Source: an uncultured Carboxylicivirga sp. (GTDB taxonomy: Bacteria; Bacteroidota; Bacteroidia; Bacteroidales; Marinilabiliaceae). From it: a stretch of DNA of 64,000 nt. The notes beneath the pieces were generated by a model that did not search any database, was not told the origin of the DNA, and worked only from the letters and a program-made list of their open reading frames with translations. The position numbers and the translations under genes are program-made. Positions 63,481 to 64,000 of the stretch are shown piece after piece (the first letter of the stretch is position 1; every line of letters begins with the position of its first letter). The stretch covers positions 1,302,001 to 1,366,000 of the forward strand of contig NZ_OY771430.1 of the NCBI RefSeq assembly GCF_963674565.1. The letters are read 5' to 3'.

Positions 63481-64000
63481 ATGTCACTAACAATAGAGGA
63501 TATTAAAAATGCCAATAGTCGTATTCAACCGTTTATCAATGAAACACCTGTAATACAATCTTCATTATTAAATGATTGGCTAGGACATACCATTTTATTT
63601 AAGGCTGAATGTTTTCAGAAAATTGGAGCTTTTAAGGCACGAGGAGCATGTAATACAGTTTCGTGGTTAATAGAAAATAATATCAAACCTGATAGAATAA
63701 TTGCCAATAGTTCAGGAAATCATGCTCAGGCTGTTGCTTATGCTTCAAGTCAGTTTAATATTCCTTCAACTATTTATATGCCGGTTTATGCATCTAAAGT
63801 AAAAGTACAGGCTACACAAGCGTATGGTGCGCTAGTTGATTTATCTGAGAATAGAATTATCACCGACGAAAAAGTGAAACAAGCTTCACTTGACAAAGGC
63901 ACTTATTGGATCCACCCTTTTAACCACGAACAGGTTATCGCTGGTCAGGGTACTGCTGCATTTGAAGCACTGAAACAAGTAGATGATATTGATGCCATTT
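63481..64000 (+). CDS. PLP-dependent dehydratase / serine racemase-like enzyme, N-terminal part
   Basis: The first 173 residues of a fold-type II PLP enzyme; the gene runs off the right edge. The N-terminus MSLTIEDIKNANSRIQPFIN is typical of the threonine dehydratase/serine racemase family. The PLP lysine is in IGAFKARGA near residue 53, and the phosphate-binding loop is NSSGNHAQAVA. Candidates are threonine ammonia-lyase, serine racemase or hydroxyaspartate ammonia-lyase; without the C-terminus, which would show or lack an ACT domain, they cannot be separated. Confidence 0.87.
   Translation, partial: MSLTIEDIKNANSRIQPFINETPVIQSSLLNDWLGHTILFKAECFQKIGAFKARGACNTVSWLIENNIKPDRIIANSSGNHAQAVAYASSQFNIPSTIYMPVYASKVKVQATQAYGALVDLSENRIITDEKVKQASLDKGTYWIHPFNHEQVIAGQGTAAFEALKQVDDIDAI

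Noticed and set aside
1..64000. CRISPR arrays, insertion sequences, prophage, tRNA or rRNA genes.
   Set aside because: No regularly spaced repeats, transposase or integrase sequence, or recognisable tRNA or rRNA segments were seen on either strand by reading; a covariance-model search was not possible here.

Overview
The window is AT-rich DNA from a member of the Bacteroidota. I favour a Bacteroidales/Marinilabiliales-type carbohydrate degrader, but the genus cannot be fixed from this sequence. The evidence is a SusC/SusD polysaccharide utilization locus (PUL), many lipoproteins with short MK...SC signal peptides, a xusABC-like iron locus, the fused thrA followed by an apgM-type gene and thrC, and repeated Bacteroidetes-type promoters (-7 TAnnTTTG with TTTG/TTG about 18-22 bp upstream). 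No rRNA, tRNA, CRISPR array, insertion sequence or prophage was recognised. | LAYOUT. 1-3.7 kb: the end of a TonB-dependent receptor, a DUF4374 lipoprotein and a PepSY membrane protein, matching the xenosiderophore system XusABC. 3.8-9.9 kb: a minus-strand operon (outer-membrane barrel, NCS1-type permease, mannitol dehydrogenase family enzyme, PfkB sugar kinase) facing a Nudix-like transcription factor; three copies of one palindrome lie in the gap. 10-19 kb: single genes (DoxX, sulfatase, AXE1 esterase, Crp/Fnr regulator, SnoaL-like protein, YceI, azoreductase). 18.5-34.6 kb: a PUL of SusC, SusD, a tandem-LamG lipoprotein, two GH144-like enzymes, a GH3 beta-glucosidase and an esterase, with a divergent membrane-spanning LuxR-type regulator. 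35.6-42.6 kb: AhpC/AhpF, an MFS exporter, HrpB helicase and a TPR protein. 42.7-47.9 kb: the threonine operon thrA-apgM-thrC. 48.2-54.4 kb: an orphan sugar-binding lipoprotein, an AddA/RecB-like helicase-nuclease, an MCP-like protein and a flavin reductase. 54.8-56.5 kb: pyrB-pyrI behind a long leader. 56.6-64 kb: a tricorn-like protease, a GH30 gene broken by an in-frame stop, a lipoprotein and the start of a PLP-dependent dehydratase. | MOST INTERESTING. (1) A 19-codon leader with five Thr codons, its own promoter and competing RNA structures lies upstream of thrA: a candidate threonine attenuator. (2) pyrBI is preceded by a promoter, an 88-codon open frame, a U-rich tract and a 13-bp intrinsic terminator inside that frame, closely resembling the enterobacterial pyrL/UTP attenuator. 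(3) The polyol-type operon and its degenerate-Nudix regulator share three spaced palindromes, one at the operon start site, which predicts a sugar-responsive regulon with an unusual NCS1 transporter. (4) The PUL has a 30-bp inverted repeat in its divergent promoter region and an enzyme set suggesting beta-1,2-glucan. (5) Three dispersed small proteins appear to be one STAS/SpoIIAA-like family.
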